A stretch of 55,793 nucleotides of DNA from Phycisphaerae bacterium (GCA_029260035.1 JAJDEA010000217.1:1-55793), one strand, 5' to 3'; counted from the first letter of the stretch, positions 42,916 through 53,428 are shown. Notes: generated by a model not told the origin, from the letters alone. Made by a program: numbers and translations.

Positions 42916-43296
42916 TCTATTTACCTCGGGTAATTCATTTTTTAACTATAGTAAAAAATATACTAAACATCGGTTCAAGTCAAGGTGCCGGACAATAAAA
43001 GACGGGTTGTCTGTTATTGGGACGCCTTGCTGTTTCCTTGTGGGCGGATGTTCCGTGGTCGCGGCGATGTTTTGCAAGTTCGTAAAGACATTTGGGCTGA
43101 GCCTTGCGTTGGGATGATTGGCGAAATCGTGGAGGAATGCCGGTGCAATGCCAATAATCTGATTCGAGATGGCCAATAAACCGTGGCTCTACATCTCAAA
43201 AACGAAGGACCCGTCCCATCGAAGAATCATATCGTACGGTTTGTTTGGATGCGATGCAGTTTCAAGTCTGAGAGCATCTGGATTCTGGAGGGGATC
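42916..43296. other. Divergent region between metal regulator and PEP-CTERM gene
   Basis: These 381 bases carry the regulator's promoter and dyad at the left end and a strong ribosome-binding site at the right. A 64-codon plus-strand frame (42985-43179, GTG start) has no recognisable features and is not called. No RNA gene was seen. Confidence 0.35.
42941..42967 (-). promoter_or_regulatory. Dyad in DtxR/MntR gene promoter, candidate operator
   Basis: TTTAACTATA (42941-42950) and TATACTAAA (42959-42967) form an inverted repeat (TTTAnTATA-like arms) around an 8-base A-rich centre, about 26 bases upstream of the regulator's start. A minus-strand TTGACT (42978-42983 on the plus strand) lies just beside it, so the dyad overlaps the likely -10 region, as a repressor site would. 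The consensus is AT-rich like other DtxR-family sites, but no exact match is claimed. Confidence 0.45.
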
Positions 43297-44013
43297 ATGA
43301 GACGTCTATTCATCGGATTAATTTGGTTGTTTGCCGTACTCGAACCAGCAGTAGCGAGAGGGGCGGTCACGGGCCTTTCGGGTGCGGCAGAGCTTGGTGC
43401 GACGCCAGTGTCTCTTGGGCAGGGCGATCTGCAAAGCGATAGCGCCTTGTATGTCTTTGCTGAGTCGCAAGGTGTTACACTAACGACGGACATGAGTGTG
43501 GATATAGCAAAGGCTGGCAGTTACCAGCGGTTTTTCTCGTTTTCACTTGCGGCGTCGGGGGGAACGATCAACCAAGGTACCGCCGTAGACAGCTTCCTGC
43601 TGCATTTCGACCCGGTATCACGTGGCAATTGGTTTAACACGCAAAGTGTAGCTGGTAGCGTCACGTTCGATCAACCCATACTCGGAGTGATGGTTCGTGG
43701 GGCCTCGTTGAACGCGTCGGATTCCGTACTTGGACTTGCCGGAACCTCGTACGATTCTCGTGGCAGTCGTGGTCTCGAAGTCATCTTTCAAGATGCCATG
43801 ACTTTGTCGGCAGATATGCGGACTCTGACGGTAGATGCGTTTCGGTCGACCGGCGGCCTCGATGAAGTACGGATCATTACGGCAGCCGTTGTACCAGAGC
43901 CTACAACGCTTCTGCTTGGCGTGATTGGTCTTGTCATATTAGGCGTACGCAAGCGCAACACTGTCGGCAAGCGTAATTTGTTCACCAATTGGTGGGGTAA
44001 AGATCGGTCGTAG
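43297..44013 (+). CDS. PEP-CTERM sorting-signal protein
   Basis: A 238-residue secreted protein. It has an N-terminal signal peptide (MRRLFIGLIWLFAVLEPAVA), a beta-rich Ser/Gly/Thr body and a C-terminal PEP-CTERM signal: VPEPTTLLLGVIGLVILGVRKR, beginning near residue 199, followed by a 17-residue basic tail. Exosortase would cleave at this signal and attach or release the protein at the outer envelope, with exopolysaccharide. The ATG at 43297 has GGAGGGG directly upstream and starts the signal peptide. The FemAB and glycosyltransferase genes at the left end of the window belong to the matching export system. The body gives no function. Confidence 0.9.
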   Translation: MRRLFIGLIWLFAVLEPAVARGAVTGLSGAAELGATPVSLGQGDLQSDSALYVFAESQGVTLTTDMSVDIAKAGSYQRFFSFSLAASGGTINQGTAVDSFLLHFDPVSRGNWFNTQSVAGSVTFDQPILGVMVRGASLNASDSVLGLAGTSYDSRGSRGLEVIFQDAMTLSADMRTLTVDAFRSTGGLDEVRIITAAVVPEPTTLLLGVIGLVILGVRKRNTVGKRNLFTNWWGKDRS

Positions 44014-44060
44014 TCGCGATACGCAGTGAATAACGACTTTGGTAAAAGTAGCTGTTACGC

Positions 44061-45314
44061 TTAATCCTCGTCTTGTCTGGACTCTTCAAGCAACTTTTCG
44101 ATGATCGCTTCAAACTTGGCGCGAAGCTTTTGATGTTCTTCGCCGGTAGCCGGTCCAGCAAAACCGGAATGGACATATCGGATTTGGCCGGTTCTGTCGG
44201 CGAAGATCGTGGTCGGATAAGACCGAATTCGATCGACAAAGGGGATCGCCTCTGACGTCACTTCCTTGTCGGCGATGCCTCCCAGGAGAATCGGGTAACG
44301 CGTCTTGTGCCGTTTGGCGAATCGCTGTACCTGTCTGCGATCGTGCTCGAAGTCGCCAGTCAGCTCGAATGCAATGCCGACGATTGAAAGTCCTTTCGTT
44401 CTATACTTCATATCAAGTTCGGATAACAACTCCGACGCATCGTGACAATTCGGACACCATGTGCCGAACACTTCGATAATGCGAACATTGCCCGCAAACT
44501 CAGGGTTGTTTAGCGATTTGGACTTGCCTTCCATATCCGTGAAAGCAAGATCGCGAATCATCCCACGACCGGCCGGTACGGTTTGCTCGAATGCGTCTGG
44601 AACGGTCGCGTTTTCGTCGCGGTGTGCTGTCCAGCTTTCATGCCAGGCGTCGCGTGACCAGAAATCTCCTTTGAGTGAGCCGTCATTTCGCAGGCGGGCG
44701 TCAAATAGAAAAGCGTGGGCACCGTCGAAACAGGAAAGCCTGAGTCGCTTGTTCGTGTAATCACCTGCCAGGTAACGGTAGTCGCCCGTCGCTGTCAGAA
44801 AAGTTCCGAAAACCGAGCCATCTTTGTTGCTTTGGAATATGCCCACCGCTGGTTCGTCACTGCCTGAAAACATGACAGACCATCGTCCGTCGATTGGTGC
44901 TTCGGTTGATTTGCGTTTGCTGCTACCGTTTGGCGGGAGAAAACGCGGCGCCGCGCCAGCATCTGCATGAAAGGCAAGTTTAGACCATTTGCCGTTCTTG
45001 CTGCGTTTGTCCCATTCCCCGTCCAATCGTGTACCGTTTTCGCTTACCGTTGCCTTGATCGTTGCATCGTAGTGGTTGATGTCGAAGACGATCTCTTCGC
45101 CACGCGAAAGAATCTGAGGTACATCGATTCGTTCACGGCCATTCACAATCCGCACGCGAGGTTTATGAGCGGTACCCGAAACTTCGAGCATGAACGGAAG
45201 GTCGCCGCCGGGGCTATCCAGCCAGGCGCGCCAGGTGCCGATCTTCAACTGCGGCTGCGCCACCGCGACCTCCGCAAGCAGTACCACAATTCCGATTGTT
45301 CTTAACGTTAACAT
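44061..45314 (-). CDS. TlpA-like secreted thioredoxin-family protein
   Basis: A 417-residue protein with a signal peptide (TIGIVVLLAEVAVAQ). Residues ~25-250 form a beta-rich region (LKIGTWRAWLDSPGGDLPFM and similar, DUF4369-like). From about 265 to 417 is a TlpA/redoxin thioredoxin domain whose active site is WCPNC near residue 285, followed by TTIFADRTGQIRYVHSGFAG. It is expected to act as an extracytoplasmic thiol-disulfide reductase, perhaps for cytochrome maturation; the N-terminal region may bind partner proteins. It converges with the PEP-CTERM gene 47 bases away. Confidence 0.87.
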   Translation of the reverse strand: MLTLRTIGIVVLLAEVAVAQPQLKIGTWRAWLDSPGGDLPFMLEVSGTAHKPRVRIVNGRERIDVPQILSRGEEIVFDINHYDATIKATVSENGTRLDGEWDKRSKNGKWSKLAFHADAGAAPRFLPPNGSSKRKSTEAPIDGRWSVMFSGSDEPAVGIFQSNKDGSVFGTFLTATGDYRYLAGDYTNKRLRLSCFDGAHAFLFDARLRNDGSLKGDFWSRDAWHESWTAHRDENATVPDAFEQTVPAGRGMIRDLAFTDMEGKSKSLNNPEFAGNVRIIEVFGTWCPNCHDASELLSELDMKYRTKGLSIVGIAFELTGDFEHDRRQVQRFAKRHKTRYPILLGGIADKEVTSEAIPFVDRIRSYPTTIFADRTGQIRYVHSGFAGPATGEEHQKLRAKFEAIIEKLLEESRQDED

Positions 45315-45762
45315 GTTGCGCAGTGTAGCCCACGCCGCTGAGCCAAGCCAGCGTGACTTTCTGTAACATTACCACCTGTTTATGCGGATCGGATTCCTCC
45401 CCATCCTTCGCCTAAACCGAGATTCGGCTGTACCTCAAGAACCAACGTGCCTCGTAGCCATTGGCCTCTCAGGAAAGCAACTTTGGCGGGCTACGCTCAC
45501 AGGTTTGAAGCCCTGCCATGCACGTCCGAGAACAGAAATGTCCTTGTAATCATAGACCCATAAAACTATTTCGTCCGCTAATTGTGCCGCCCGACGCGAA
45601 GTTTTTTGCGTTGTGATTTTGGCCGTCTGGCCCACCGATAGGAAAAGTAGCCGCGCGTGTGCGGGGCGGACTGAACTGTGACGATTTATGCGCAGCTTCA
45701 GAACGTATTTCCATGCGGATGCTCTTCCAAAGTATCCCGCGTGTATGAAAGGATCGCGATAA
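45315..45762. other. 448-base intergenic region
   Basis: This gap lies between the divergent TlpA-like gene and the secreted-protein gene. A 156-codon minus-strand frame (45435-45905) overlaps the next gene antisense and has no family features. No RNA, promoter or repeat can be named with confidence. Confidence 0.35.
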
Positions 45763-46716
45763 ATGAAACCCAAGCTTTGGTCTCTTGTTGTTCTTGCGGT
45801 TTTGCTGGGTTTGCCAGCTTCAATGGACGGACAGGAATCTTCTGTGCTCACTTTCACGGCTGGGGCCGGACAGACCGCAACTATGTCAGTGGATGATGGC
45901 GGCATACAGACGGTTACCGTTTTGGACTCTGCAGGCGATGACGCGTTTTCGGTGGTTGCGTCAGGTTACAGCGGAAACGCTAGTATTGATCTAGGTTTGG
46001 GCGACGATGGAGTCGTGTCACTCCTGGTGAGCGCGAGCAGCGGTTCAGATGTCAGTGCGGACCTCTCAAACCTGCCAATTCAAGCCGACGTTAATGTGAC
46101 GCTTGTCGATAACGATTCGGTGACAGTTCAGGCGTCGGATTCGTCCGGCGACCTGATTAGTCCGAGTGTATTGATAAGCGGAGCGGGCAGTTCAGTTGGG
46201 GTTTCGATTGCCTATGACGCATTGCCTCAAGAGCGAGATGCGGGCCGGATTACGCCTTTGTTCCCCGGACTTGTCGAGGAGAATGCTCTTGGCGGAAGCG
46301 TTACGATTAGTGCGAGCGGTCTTACCGTAGATAGCGTTGTTGTAGTAGCGTTGGAATACTCCGAGGGCGACGTGTCGAGTATTGATGAAGCAAAGCTACG
46401 CGTTTTGCGTTTTGCCAATGAAACGGGTCGATACGAATCGGTAGGCTCGAACGATCGAGGTGTTGGAACGCCGTCAATGATCCCCGGCGACTTTGGAGTC
46501 GACGCGGAAAGCAATACCGTGTGGGCTGTCGTTGCCAGTTTCGGGAGCTTTGTAGCGGGTGTACCGGACAACACGCTGTCAGCTACCATTGTGGAAGAAG
46601 GTTCGGACGGGGGGATGACATCCACCGGAATCTGCGGCGCAGTCGGTGCAGTGTGTTTTCCGCTTACAATGTTGACTTTGCTGGGAATGCGCCGCCGTGA
46701 GTGGCGCGAGCGATAG
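45763..46716 (+). CDS. Secreted protein with C-terminal anchor-like motif
   Basis: A 317-residue protein with a signal peptide (LWSLVVLAVLLGLPASMDG). The body is rich in Ser/Val/Gly/Asp and beta strands and looks like a surface protein. The C-terminus is CGAVGAVCFPLTMLTLLG followed by MRRREWRER: a cysteine-flanked glycine motif, a hydrophobic helix and an arginine cluster. This is a sorting/anchoring signal in form but not a PEP motif. I do not recognise a family. AAAGGA nine bases upstream supports the start. It converges with the ABC-2 permease gene, with only five bases between stops. Confidence 0.75.
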   Translation: MKPKLWSLVVLAVLLGLPASMDGQESSVLTFTAGAGQTATMSVDDGGIQTVTVLDSAGDDAFSVVASGYSGNASIDLGLGDDGVVSLLVSASSGSDVSADLSNLPIQADVNVTLVDNDSVTVQASDSSGDLISPSVLISGAGSSVGVSIAYDALPQERDAGRITPLFPGLVEENALGGSVTISASGLTVDSVVVVALEYSEGDVSSIDEAKLRVLRFANETGRYESVGSNDRGVGTPSMIPGDFGVDAESNTVWAVVASFGSFVAGVPDNTLSATIVEEGSDGGMTSTGICGAVGAVCFPLTMLTLLGMRRREWRER

Positions 46717-46721
46717 GCCAA

Positions 46722-48260
46722 TCACTCGTCGCTCGCCGCGCTTGCAGGGACTCTCATATCCGCAGGCTGCTTCTTACGACTCAATCGCCACGCAAGGAGG
46801 GACGAGAAAAGCGCAAGGCCTGCCTGAATCGCCAGGCCAGGCTTCAGGTTGATCGGCAAATCCAACCAAACCGCAATGAGTGTTCCCGGAGAGGAGCCAC
46901 CCATCAACCATGAAAACATGGGCTCCTCAAAGTGGTCGGCCAACGCGATGGCAAAAGCCGCGTCTGCAATTGGCGGAGCCGCAAAGATGAATATCAAGAA
47001 CACATAGCCTACTATGTTCGGCTTTCTTGCGATAGCAATCGTACTGACGAGTACTCCACGGGACACAATCAACGCCAACAGAATGGTGACAACCGTATAG
47101 GCCCACGCTATTTTTGCGGCGCGCGCGTCCAGAACTTCCATTTCTCTAACAGGATCAAAGACTAAAAACAATTCCCGCCAGGCGCCGAAACCAACTGTTG
47201 CCATCATGCCACAGATAAGGGCGACAGCAACGAGCGTCACCGCCCAGCAGGGAATCCGATCTGGCCAGCCGCGCGACGCGGTGCCGTTCTTCGTCAAGAA
47301 GTTGCACACAGCGGTTCCATTAATGGCGACTGAAGCAACGATCAACGAAGCGATCAGTGCAGCAACCCATTGTGTAGCCAATAGCTCTGGGTCGCTAAAA
47401 GAAACCATGCTTCGTTGTGTAATGCCTTGGAAAGCGAGAATGCCTATCGCTGAGACCACTAGCCAGATGACGAGAAATACGCCGCCAAGTCGTGCGTTGA
47501 ATGCGGGCATATCAGGCCTGCGGTATTTCGTTGCTGCAATCGTGAGCCAGAAAATCGTTAGGATCAAATTGGCTGCGACGACTATTCCCATCGCAGCGCC
47601 CGGGACAGTGTTGCTCATCGTAAGCAGGGAGTAACCCAGGAATACCGCATAGTTACCCAGGATCAATCCGGCGCCCGGTAGCACGATAAGAAAAAGAGCG
47701 CTGAGCATACCAGCGACGATGATGATCCCAGCCGGACTGATTGGTTTGCCCAACCTCATACCCAGAAAGACCGCCATGGTCCACATCATGACGGCGGCAG
47801 ATGCAATCAGCAGGTTGCCCTGAAGCCAACCCGTGAGCGAAACTATCGGCGAACCACCTAGCGTCGTTAGAATGGCACCAATGAAGAAGTTTACAAGCAG
47901 CAGGCACATCGCTTGTATCGTAGGGCCAAATACATAACCCAACACAACGGTCATGTCGCCCAACGGTGTCAGGCGATGGCTTTCCATCATTTTCGTTTCA
48001 TAGTCGCGAACCATAGCACGGTATACGGCATTGCAACCCCATAAAATTGCGATTGCACACTGGAATACCCCGATGAAATGGATGGCGCCTTCGGCGTAGG
48101 CTGTTAGTGTGGTATCGAGAAACACTCGCCTAAATCCAAAAAGACCCAGGCAGACCGAAGCCGCGTAGATCAGCGGTATCCCGATGAGGCGTGATCGCCC
48201 ACCGGATAAGTGGTATTGCGCGATCCAAATCGGTGTGGGTAGTCGAAAGCTCTCTCGCAT
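46722..48260 (-). CDS. ABC-2 type membrane permease
   Basis: A 512-residue protein with about 12 hydrophobic segments and few soluble stretches, consistent with an ABC-2 exporter permease. One soluble loop follows FGAWRELFLVFDPVREME. The start codon overlaps the upstream ATPase stop by one base, so translation is coupled. Substrate cannot be inferred; such two-gene exporters in planctomycetes often relate to envelope or multidrug transport. The C-terminal end is basic (LSRKKQPADMRVPAS). Confidence 0.82.
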   Translation of the reverse strand: MRESFRLPTPIWIAQYHLSGGRSRLIGIPLIYAASVCLGLFGFRRVFLDTTLTAYAEGAIHFIGVFQCAIAILWGCNAVYRAMVRDYETKMMESHRLTPLGDMTVVLGYVFGPTIQAMCLLLVNFFIGAILTTLGGSPIVSLTGWLQGNLLIASAAVMMWTMAVFLGMRLGKPISPAGIIIVAGMLSALFLIVLPGAGLILGNYAVFLGYSLLTMSNTVPGAAMGIVVAANLILTIFWLTIAATKYRRPDMPAFNARLGGVFLVIWLVVSAIGILAFQGITQRSMVSFSDPELLATQWVAALIASLIVASVAINGTAVCNFLTKNGTASRGWPDRIPCWAVTLVAVALICGMMATVGFGAWRELFLVFDPVREMEVLDARAAKIAWAYTVVTILLALIVSRGVLVSTIAIARKPNIVGYVFLIFIFAAPPIADAAFAIALADHFEEPMFSWLMGGSSPGTLIAVWLDLPINLKPGLAIQAGLALFSSLLAWRLSRKKQPADMRVPASAASDE

Positions 48261-49195
48261 CAGTCCACCTGTTTGATCCCTGACTTCAAGTACGCCTCCT
48301 CAAGGCTCTTCCTGGCCACCGTGAAATGGATCACCGGCAGTCCATCGTTGACAAGGTCATAAAGTAGCCTTGCGGCTTTGTCCTCTTCGGCGTGGTAATC
48401 GAATTGCATCGTACGGCCGTTGTGTGACAAGTTCGTCAGGCCCTCGATCGCCTCGATAACACTTATATATTGTGGCTTGTCGTCGAGTGTCGTCAGGTGA
48501 TACGTTCGCCGATGGTTTTCCTGATGGTGAATGTCTGCGATCGGTGTCCATCGAAGAATGCTGCCATGTTCAATGATGGCAACGTGACTCGCAATTTCCT
48601 CAAGATCAGAAAGAATATGAGATGATACGACCATCGCACAGCCCTGCGCCCGCAACATGGCAAGGACGCCTCGCAGTTGGATTCGCCCAGCGGGATCAAG
48701 GCCTGAAAGCGGTTCGTCAAGCAATACAACATGTGGCTTGGGCAGGAACGTACGGGCGAGCGTAACTCGCTGCCTCATGCCTCGAGAGAGCTCCTTGATG
48801 AGCGTTTCTCGTTTCTCGGTCAGCCAGAGCTGTTCCAGCCAAAAGTCGATGCGCTCCGAAGCATCTGAAGGTTCAATGTTGTAGGATCGGGCGATGAAGA
48901 GTAGGAACTGTTGGATGGTCAGCTCTTCGTAAGCGGGGGGGGCATCCGGGGCGAAGCCCACATGCTGGCGCACGACTTCGTGTTTGCCGAGCACAGGCTT
49001 ACCCATGATGTAAGCCATCCCGCGCGTGGGAGCGTGCAAGCCTGCCAGGGCGCGAAGAAGCGTGGTCTTGCCAGCGCCGTTTGGCCCAACCAAGCCCAGC
49101 AATTCTCCGCCAGCGAGCTGGAAACTGAGGTCGCGGACGGCAACGAGCGAGCCGAACTCAACGCGAACATCTTTGCTTTCAAGGATAATGGTCAT
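48260..49195 (-). CDS. ABC transporter ATP-binding protein
   Basis: A 311-residue ABC ATPase. Walker A is GPNGAGKTT at residues 37-45, the signature region is LSRGMRQRVTLARTF and Walker B is VVLLDEPLSGLDPAGR. A ~90-residue C-terminal extension after the nucleotide-binding domain is typical of CcmA/NodI-like exporters. It is coupled to the ABC-2 permease gene by a one-base overlap. The ribosome-binding site before its ATG is weak. The enolase promoter lies on the opposite strand upstream. Confidence 0.94.
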   Translation of the reverse strand: MTIILESKDVRVEFGSLVAVRDLSFQLAGGELLGLVGPNGAGKTTLLRALAGLHAPTRGMAYIMGKPVLGKHEVVRQHVGFAPDAPPAYEELTIQQFLLFIARSYNIEPSDASERIDFWLEQLWLTEKRETLIKELSRGMRQRVTLARTFLPKPHVVLLDEPLSGLDPAGRIQLRGVLAMLRAQGCAMVVSSHILSDLEEIASHVAIIEHGSILRWTPIADIHHQENHRRTYHLTTLDDKPQYISVIEAIEGLTNLSHNGRTMQFDYHAEEDKAARLLYDLVNDGLPVIHFTVARKSLEEAYLKSGIKQVD

Positions 49196-49263
49196 TCGGG
49201 CATTGGCTCGGTGGTGCTTTGCAGGCCATTGTGACAGACGAAAACTGCTTTTGACTTCTATCG

Positions 49264-50710
<1,447 letters not shown>

Positions 50711-50731
50711 CATATTCGTCAGGCGTAATTG

Positions 50732-51271
50732 ATGGGCACGAAAGCTTATTTGAATAACAAAGAAACGCAGAGCCAACAACCCGGTGTAGGGGGAGGGCTT
50801 GTATTTTGGACGCTGGTGGCGCTTGGTGTGGCCACGCTCGCTCCGTGCGTTTTGCTGCCGGAATGGCGAGACCATCAGGCGATCAATGCCGCGTGGCAGA
50901 CACAGCAAAACCGTGTGAGTCGGCTTGAACAGGCAGTGGCGCATGAGAAGCGAATTTTGGATGCGTTCCGAAGCGATCCGGCTGCGGTCAGTAGATTGGC
51001 GCAGCGAGACTTGCGATTTCATAAAGCCAGAGACACGTCGGTCAGCTTGCCTCTGTCAAGTATTGAAGTTCAGGATGAAGACCGGGAGTTTGTGCCTGAA
51101 CCAGTCTTGCCGCCTCGGTTCCTGGCGGGCATTCTAGCTCATTTGCCAAACTGGCCCTACGATCGGCTGTTTTGTGAGCAAGGCTCCCGTGAAATACTCA
51201 TGGTCATGGGGGTTGCGATTATCGGCGTCGCATTTGTTCTTTTCGGGCGCAGGCGCACGAGTTGGTCTTGA
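50732..51271 (+). CDS. FtsB/DivIC-like septum formation protein
   Basis: A 179-residue protein. It has an N-terminal membrane segment (LVFWTLVALGVATLAPCVLL), then a helical coiled-coil-like stretch (QTQQNRVSRLEQAVAHEKRIL) and an AVSRLAQRDLRF motif, which together recall FtsB/DivIC septum proteins. Unusually a second membrane segment is near the C-terminus (LMVMGVAIIGVAFVLFG). Placement after eno supports the FtsB assignment; FtsB links the division complex to peptidoglycan synthesis. The ATG at 50732 was chosen. The stop codon lies inside the decayed REPIN copy. Confidence 0.65.
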   Translation: MGTKAYLNNKETQSQQPGVGGGLVFWTLVALGVATLAPCVLLPEWRDHQAINAAWQTQQNRVSRLEQAVAHEKRILDAFRSDPAAVSRLAQRDLRFHKARDTSVSLPLSSIEVQDEDREFVPEPVLPPRFLAGILAHLPNWPYDRLFCEQGSREILMVMGVAIIGVAFVLFGRRRTSWS

Positions 51272-51330
51272 CCCGGAAACGGATCGCGCAAGCGGGCCAT
51301 GGAATACACTGCTCGAAAGCAGCGGCACGC
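51262..51330. repeat. Decayed REPIN-like copy
   Basis: The right arm (51307-51330) matches the arm at 2510-2533 at 20 of 24 positions by direct comparison. The bases before it resemble the 2482-2509 spacer (both contain ATCGCG and a GGGG/CGGG run). A weak left-arm remnant, GTCTTGACC near 51266-51274, corresponds to CTCTTGAGC. The left arm contains the stop codon of the FtsB-like gene. It lies between convergent genes, a typical location for such elements. Confidence 0.55.
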
Positions 51331-51382
51331 TCGTTGGCCACCTTCGCGGGGACCACCAGTTTGCAAAGCTGACGTCGGGTTA

Positions 51383-53428
51383 CTAATCCGTCTTTGTATT
51401 TCGATACCAGACAAGGCGGTCGTCACTCAAACCCGCTCCGCTACGTCGATCCAACGTCCCTACGATGTCATTTCTTCCATCCTGATCGAGATCGACGATC
51501 AACAGCGCGTTGATATGGGTAGACGTATCCACTTGATTGACGCCGACGCCGCTTCCTGGTGAAGATGCCGGCGGAGTTGGGCCAGCTTGCGTCGCGTCCG
51601 TCGAATCCGGAGGATTATCCTGGATAATTGTGTTCGGTGCCCAGGGATCGAAAACGGTTTGAGCCGTTGTGCCGTCATACCAGAAAACGGCTCCTTCTGA
51701 AGCGATAATGACATCCACTCGCCCATCGCCGGTTACGTCGCCAACCGAAATAGCTTCCGGCTCCTGGCTGTCAAACTCAGTGAGTGTGAACACCTGCCAG
51801 GGGAAGTTGAATCGATCTGGTACAGGGTCATTGGGAGGAAATTCGGGTTCGGATGTCAGCGAATTAGGCTGTCGAAACCACTGAACAATCTGACCGTTCG
51901 TAGATCGAACAAGGACGTCGTCGAAAGTGTCATTGTCGATGTCTCCGATGTCGATAATATCCGCCCCGGTGTCGACCTGGCCGATTGGTCGTTCCTGCCA
52001 TCCTGCAGCGAACAGTCGCCAGCCGTCTGAGAATCCACGAGTGACTTCTGCAAGACCGCCTGCTCCGCCTGTCTGATGCGGAATCTGAGGGTTGCGCGCC
52101 CAGCGGACATTTTGGCTGATAGAGTTGGTAAATGTTGCGATGACATCGAGATCGCCGTCGCTGTCAATATCAAGCACGCCCAAGTCTTTTACTTGCGGTG
52201 CGTCTGCAAGGATGGCGATGGGAACGCCCGAGAATTGAACTGATATCGGGCTGCATGTCGTGATCGCGGAACCATCGCAAAAGAGTCCCTCGGCCCAAAT
52301 GCCAGCGTCCGTAGCCGTTCCCTGCTCATTGCACTCGCTCTCTGTCAGTCCTTCAAAGCATTGCGCGCCAACGTCGCACGATCCGATCGGGGCAGGACAT
52401 CTTTGATTCCCGGACCAGGTGCCTCCCAGTGCATTGCATTCGGGCTGTGTCATTGTTCCGACGCATGGCGATCTTGCTCCGGTGACGCAGCACGCCCCGG
52501 TTGGCACACCCCAAAGTTCTGGAGACCGGGCTTGCGCGCCGCCCGGGTTCATCCATAGATCAACGGTGTTTGTAGGTGGTTTCTGACTTAGTTCTTCGCA
52601 TGTTCCCGGGTTCAATGCTGTAATGATCTCGTCTCCCGGATTACCATCAATGTCTGCAACAACCAGAGATGTGAAACCATTCCATTCGGGCTTGGTCTTT
52701 CCTTCGTTGAATTCCTTGAATTCATTGCCGGGGAATTGATCGTGAATCCAAACATTTGCGACGAATGGGTTTACGAGAATCATTTCGGTCCATGCGTCTC
52801 CATCAGGGATCTGATTAGCATTTCCCGGGCTGAAGAGAACAATGATTTCGCCGTCAAGGTTACTGATTACCGTCGGAGGACTGCCAGGGCAAAGGCCCAC
52901 GAAGCCCGTTGCTTTGGAGAGCACGACGACGTCGAGCCAGCCGTCATCGTCTATTTGCCCGATTTCCAGGCCAGCTACGACGGCGATTGGCGTTGTTCCG
53001 CCGAGGTTGATGGTTCGGAATGTGACCACACCATCCGCATCCTGTTGTTGAAGATGGAGTTGAATAGGCTGTGACTGGTTCCATGCGCTAACCAGGTCGA
53101 GCATGCCATCCTGATTGATGTCTGCCGAAACGACAAACTTCGGTCCTGCGGTGTCTTCTGATTGCGGATCGACCTGAAATGCGGTGAAGAAGCTGCGTGT
53201 TTCCTCTCCGACAGGTTCACCATTGTCGTCAATTGGGCTTACGACACCACCTGTCCCGCCTGGCGAGGCTGGGGCATCTGTAAAATTGCTGTCGATTCCG
53301 CCGTCAGAGCCTGTGACGCCTGCTGGCTGGGTGCCGTTGTCAGTTTGGTTCAAAGCGGTATTGCAGCCTAGGACGACTGCTACTGCAAAAGCTAGAAACG
53401 CCAAGTATTTTGCGACATTTGCACGCAT
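51383..53428 (-). CDS. FG-GAP/VCBS-repeat lipoprotein with Cys-rich modules
   Basis: A 681-residue lipoprotein with lipobox VVLGC (C22). Several FG-GAP/VCBS-like calcium-binding-style blocks are seen, for example DINQDGMLDLVSAWN, DIDSDGDLDVIATF, DVTGDGRVDVIIASE and DLDQDGRNDIVGTLD. In the middle a cysteine-rich insertion of about 90 residues (around 52240-52520) has a GACC motif and pairs of spaced cysteines, a module I associate with planctomycete secreted proteins. The ATG at 53428 has GGGAGC seven bases upstream and starts the lipoprotein signal; the in-frame extension to 53461 is not needed. Likely a beta-propeller surface protein. Confidence 0.88.
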   Translation of the reverse strand: MRANVAKYLAFLAFAVAVVLGCNTALNQTDNGTQPAGVTGSDGGIDSNFTDAPASPGGTGGVVSPIDDNGEPVGEETRSFFTAFQVDPQSEDTAGPKFVVSADINQDGMLDLVSAWNQSQPIQLHLQQQDADGVVTFRTINLGGTTPIAVVAGLEIGQIDDDGWLDVVVLSKATGFVGLCPGSPPTVISNLDGEIIVLFSPGNANQIPDGDAWTEMILVNPFVANVWIHDQFPGNEFKEFNEGKTKPEWNGFTSLVVADIDGNPGDEIITALNPGTCEELSQKPPTNTVDLWMNPGGAQARSPELWGVPTGACCVTGARSPCVGTMTQPECNALGGTWSGNQRCPAPIGSCDVGAQCFEGLTESECNEQGTATDAGIWAEGLFCDGSAITTCSPISVQFSGVPIAILADAPQVKDLGVLDIDSDGDLDVIATFTNSISQNVRWARNPQIPHQTGGAGGLAEVTRGFSDGWRLFAAGWQERPIGQVDTGADIIDIGDIDNDTFDDVLVRSTNGQIVQWFRQPNSLTSEPEFPPNDPVPDRFNFPWQVFTLTEFDSQEPEAISVGDVTGDGRVDVIIASEGAVFWYDGTTAQTVFDPWAPNTIIQDNPPDSTDATQAGPTPPASSPGSGVGVNQVDTSTHINALLIVDLDQDGRNDIVGTLDRRSGAGLSDDRLVWYRNTKTD

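Noticed and set aside
42985..43179. 64-codon plus-strand reading frame
   Set aside because: GTG start without a good ribosome-binding site, overlaps the promoter of the divergent metal regulator and has no family features.
45435..45905. 156-codon minus-strand frame upstream of and into the secreted-protein gene
   Set aside because: Antisense to a well-supported signal-peptide gene and without recognisable domains or a ribosome-binding site.
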